This document shows positions 5,873 to 6,855 of a stretch of 6,855 nt of DNA, piece after piece. The DNA lies in the NCBI GenBank assembly GCA_903939355.1, contig CAJAHC010000290.1, forward strand, positions 1 to 6,855, in the 5' to 3' direction. The DNA comes from an uncultured Methylococcaceae bacterium (GTDB lineage: Bacteria > Pseudomonadota > Gammaproteobacteria > Methylococcales > Methylomonadaceae). Position 1 is the stretch's first letter. Every line of letters begins with the position of its first letter. Both the position numbers and the translations under genes were made by a program. The notes under the pieces are model-generated. The model made no database searches and was not told the origin of the DNA. It was given only the letters and a program-made list of their open reading frames with translations.

Positions 5873-6397
5873 TTAAAGAGCACTAAAAGGATATGATTTT
5901 TTAATCTGATTTTTTACTATAGTTAATCCCCCCCATTTAGATTTTTTAAGTAGACTTGTTTGATCACCAAAAAAGTTCAAGTTTTCAATGGGTTTAAATT
6001 GTTTCGGTTTGGTAACCTTCAAAGTAGAAAAGATATCGGCTATGCTAAGTTGTTTAATGCTTTCAGGAGAGCCATATTTAAGAGAAAATAGTTTGTTTTT
6101 TTTTGCAGATGGATAAAGTGCCATAATAGTGTTAATTATTGTAGTTATCTGCTCTTGGGCTTCCTTTAATAGGTGGCTCGTTTCTTTATGAAGCCTCTGA
6201 GATGTTCTCATATCAAGACCTGGTGGATCTTTTTCAGACGATAACAATGGGTGTGATTGCTTACGAAAAGAAGCTAATTTGTTACTTTTTGTTAATGGAA
6301 CCAATAAATTAGATTGGACAATAGTAGGGCGCTTCATATTGTGGATGGGTGCATCATATTTTAAGTAATTAATTAATGGTGTTTGTTTCGACAACAC
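5873..6397 (-). CDS. Unrecognised basic 174-residue protein
   Basis: I do not recognise a family. The product is hydrophilic and basic: 24 Lys and 4 Arg against 11 Asp/Glu. It has no signal peptide, membrane segment or cysteine. Residues 66-95 (SQRLHKETSHLLKEAQEQIT and onward) look like an amphipathic helix, and the C-terminal third is Lys-rich and ends YPFSAL. The start is taken as GTG 6397: AAGAG lies 6 nt upstream, an in-frame stop is 12 nt upstream (TAA at 6409-6407), and the next ATG (6337, residue 21) has no Shine-Dalgarno. It lies 38 nt after the HopJ-like gene. Two slippage-prone tracts occur inside: nine A at 6104-6096 (codons Lys99-Asn101) and seven G at 5934-5928 (codons Trp155-Gly157). 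If the host is a Legionella it could be a lineage-specific protein or a secreted effector, but no effector domain is visible. Confidence 0.6.
   Translation of the reverse strand: MLSKQTPLINYLKYDAPIHNMKRPTIVQSNLLVPLTKSNKLASFRKQSHPLLSSEKDPPGLDMRTSQRLHKETSHLLKEAQEQITTIINTIMALYPSAKKNKLFSLKYGSPESIKQLSIADIFSTLKVTKPKQFKPIENLNFFGDQTSLLKKSKWGGLTIVKNQIKKSYPFSAL
5928..5934 (-). repeat. 7-G homopolymer in the unknown gene
   Basis: Seven consecutive G on the coding strand, spanning Trp155-Gly-Gly157. Loss of one G gives a stop within two codons (TGG GGG GAT TAA). Gain of one G gives a different tail of about ten residues and then a stop. Confidence 0.8.
6096..6104 (-). repeat. 9-A tract in the unknown gene
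   Basis: Nine consecutive A on the coding strand over Lys99-Lys100-Asn101 (GCA AAA AAA AAC), containing an in-frame A-AAA-AAC heptamer. Shifting back one base leads to a stop within about six codons. Confidence 0.75.
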
Positions 6398-6424
6398 TAC
6401 TTTCTCTTATAGTCATATTAGTTT

Positions 6425-6453
6425 AGTAGATTCGGTTAAAAAACTACTGTCAA
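6425..6453 (-). promoter_or_regulatory. Candidate promoter of the unknown gene
   Basis: On the minus strand a perfect TTGACA (6453-6448), lying in the last codons of the HopJ-like gene, is followed by a 17-nt spacer and TCTACT (6430-6425, 4 of 6). Transcription would start near 6418, about 20 nt before the GTG. The unknown gene could therefore be transcribed separately from its upstream neighbour. Confidence 0.4.
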
Positions 6454-6795
6454 TGCGGCACCTTGAAAAATAATCCCAGACCACCCGTATTTCATAAAGT
6501 TCCTGATATTTTGATGACTAGTTCCTTGAGGGTCATTTAAAACATCCAATCGGAAATAATCCCCAAACAGATTTAAAGTTTGTTGTTGATTCAGTAGATG
6601 GATTTTGGCAAAGGCGAAAATTTTACATGACCCTTCATTGGTTCCTGCTTTGTTGAGCAGTGTATCTTCATTAAGACCATTACTAAATTCTGTGGCTTCG
6701 TAAATATAGTTTTCGCTAATAATGGCGATAGTTTCATCGAAGCTGACTGGGATGTTTTTTTTTATTTTTTCAAGAAATAAAGTCATTTTCATCAT
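6436..6795 (-). CDS. HopJ-family protein (119 residues)
   Basis: Small single-domain protein of the HopJ family (Pfam HopJ). The family was named after a Pseudomonas syringae type III effector candidate, but members occur widely in bacteria without that system and the biochemical role is unknown. Conserved stretches in order: ETIAIISENYIYEATEFSNG (21-40), AGTNEGSCKIFAFAKIH (50-66), TLNLFGDYFR (73-82), DVLNDPQGTSHQNIRNFM (84-101) and GWSGI (104-108). The length is typical, and there is no signal peptide or membrane span. The call uses ATG 6795, with AGG 6 nt upstream. ATG 6792 and 6786 are in frame, and the last gives MTLFLEKI, a common way for the family to begin. Nine A (6763-6755) over Lys12-Asn14 make a slippage-prone tract. 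It is followed by the unknown basic-protein gene; the 60 nt upstream hold a TATAAC at 6842-6837, whose -35 would lie at or beyond the window edge. Confidence 0.88.
   Translation of the reverse strand: MMKMTLFLEKIKKNIPVSFDETIAIISENYIYEATEFSNGLNEDTLLNKAGTNEGSCKIFAFAKIHLLNQQQTLNLFGDYFRLDVLNDPQGTSHQNIRNFMKYGWSGIIFQGAALTVVF
6755..6763 (-). repeat. 9-A tract near the 5' end of the HopJ-family gene
   Basis: Nine consecutive A on the coding strand over Lys12-Lys13-Asn14 (ATA AAA AAA AAC), one base after a run of six A (6770-6765). It holds an in-frame A-AAA-AAC. A one-base backward shift meets TGA after about six codons. Confidence 0.75.
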
Positions 6796-6855
6796 TAAAA
6801 GCCTATTAAAGAGAGGAAGGTTTAGCTGGTAGATGTGTTATATCAATCGTAATAG

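Noticed and set aside
1..6855. Mobile element, CRISPR array, tRNA/rRNA or defence system
   Set aside because: No transposase, integrase, terminal repeats, spaced repeats or RNA gene signatures seen; apart from the two right-hand genes the content is core metabolism and translation.

Overview
The window is AT-rich and reads as a stretch of gammaproteobacterial chromosome, most likely Legionella or a close relative. I infer this from the gene set, the base composition and the gene order; a genus call cannot be proved without a search. Almost everything is ordinary housekeeping. There is no RNA gene, CRISPR array, insertion sequence or integrase.

Layout. The left edge (1-284) holds the first 94 codons of a short-type serine acetyltransferase (cysE), read leftward. 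It overlaps by one base the gene before it, trmJ (tRNA Cm32/Um32 methyltransferase). trmJ diverges from suhB (inositol-1-monophosphatase family) across an 86-bp promoter region that contains two interleaved 9-bp inverted repeats. The suhB / trmJ-cysE order is the one that precedes iscR-iscSUA in Pseudomonas, so an Isc iron-sulfur cluster operon is expected just beyond the left edge. suhB converges on rimI (ribosomal protein S18 N-acetyltransferase). rimI is the downstream partner of a family-4 [4Fe-4S] uracil-DNA glycosylase; the two are 2 nt apart and the rimI ribosome binding site lies inside the glycosylase gene. Upstream of that pair is a complete leuA (2-isopropylmalate synthase) without leuBCD next to it. 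Its predicted promoter lies about 150 nt before the start codon. Next comes pssA (phosphatidylserine synthase, membrane CDP-alcohol type).

The right end is less ordinary. It carries an unrecognised, strongly basic 174-residue protein that starts at GTG, then a 119-residue HopJ-family protein. These adjacent genes each contain a 9-A tract with an in-frame A-AAA-AAC, and the unknown gene also has a 7-G tract near its 3' end. A single-base slip at any of these would change or truncate the product.

From trmJ's divergent start onward, every gene except suhB is on the minus strand. The genes share no single pathway: they cover cysteine/Fe-S supply, tRNA and ribosome modification, base-excision repair, leucine synthesis and phospholipid synthesis. 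Three genes (trmJ, the glycosylase and the unknown gene) start at TTG or GTG. I see no convincing undescribed multi-gene system here. The points most worth a second look are the unknown gene with its slippage tracts, the N-terminal extension on RimI, the symmetrical suhB/trmJ control region, and a 56-codon reading frame antisense to the leuA leader.
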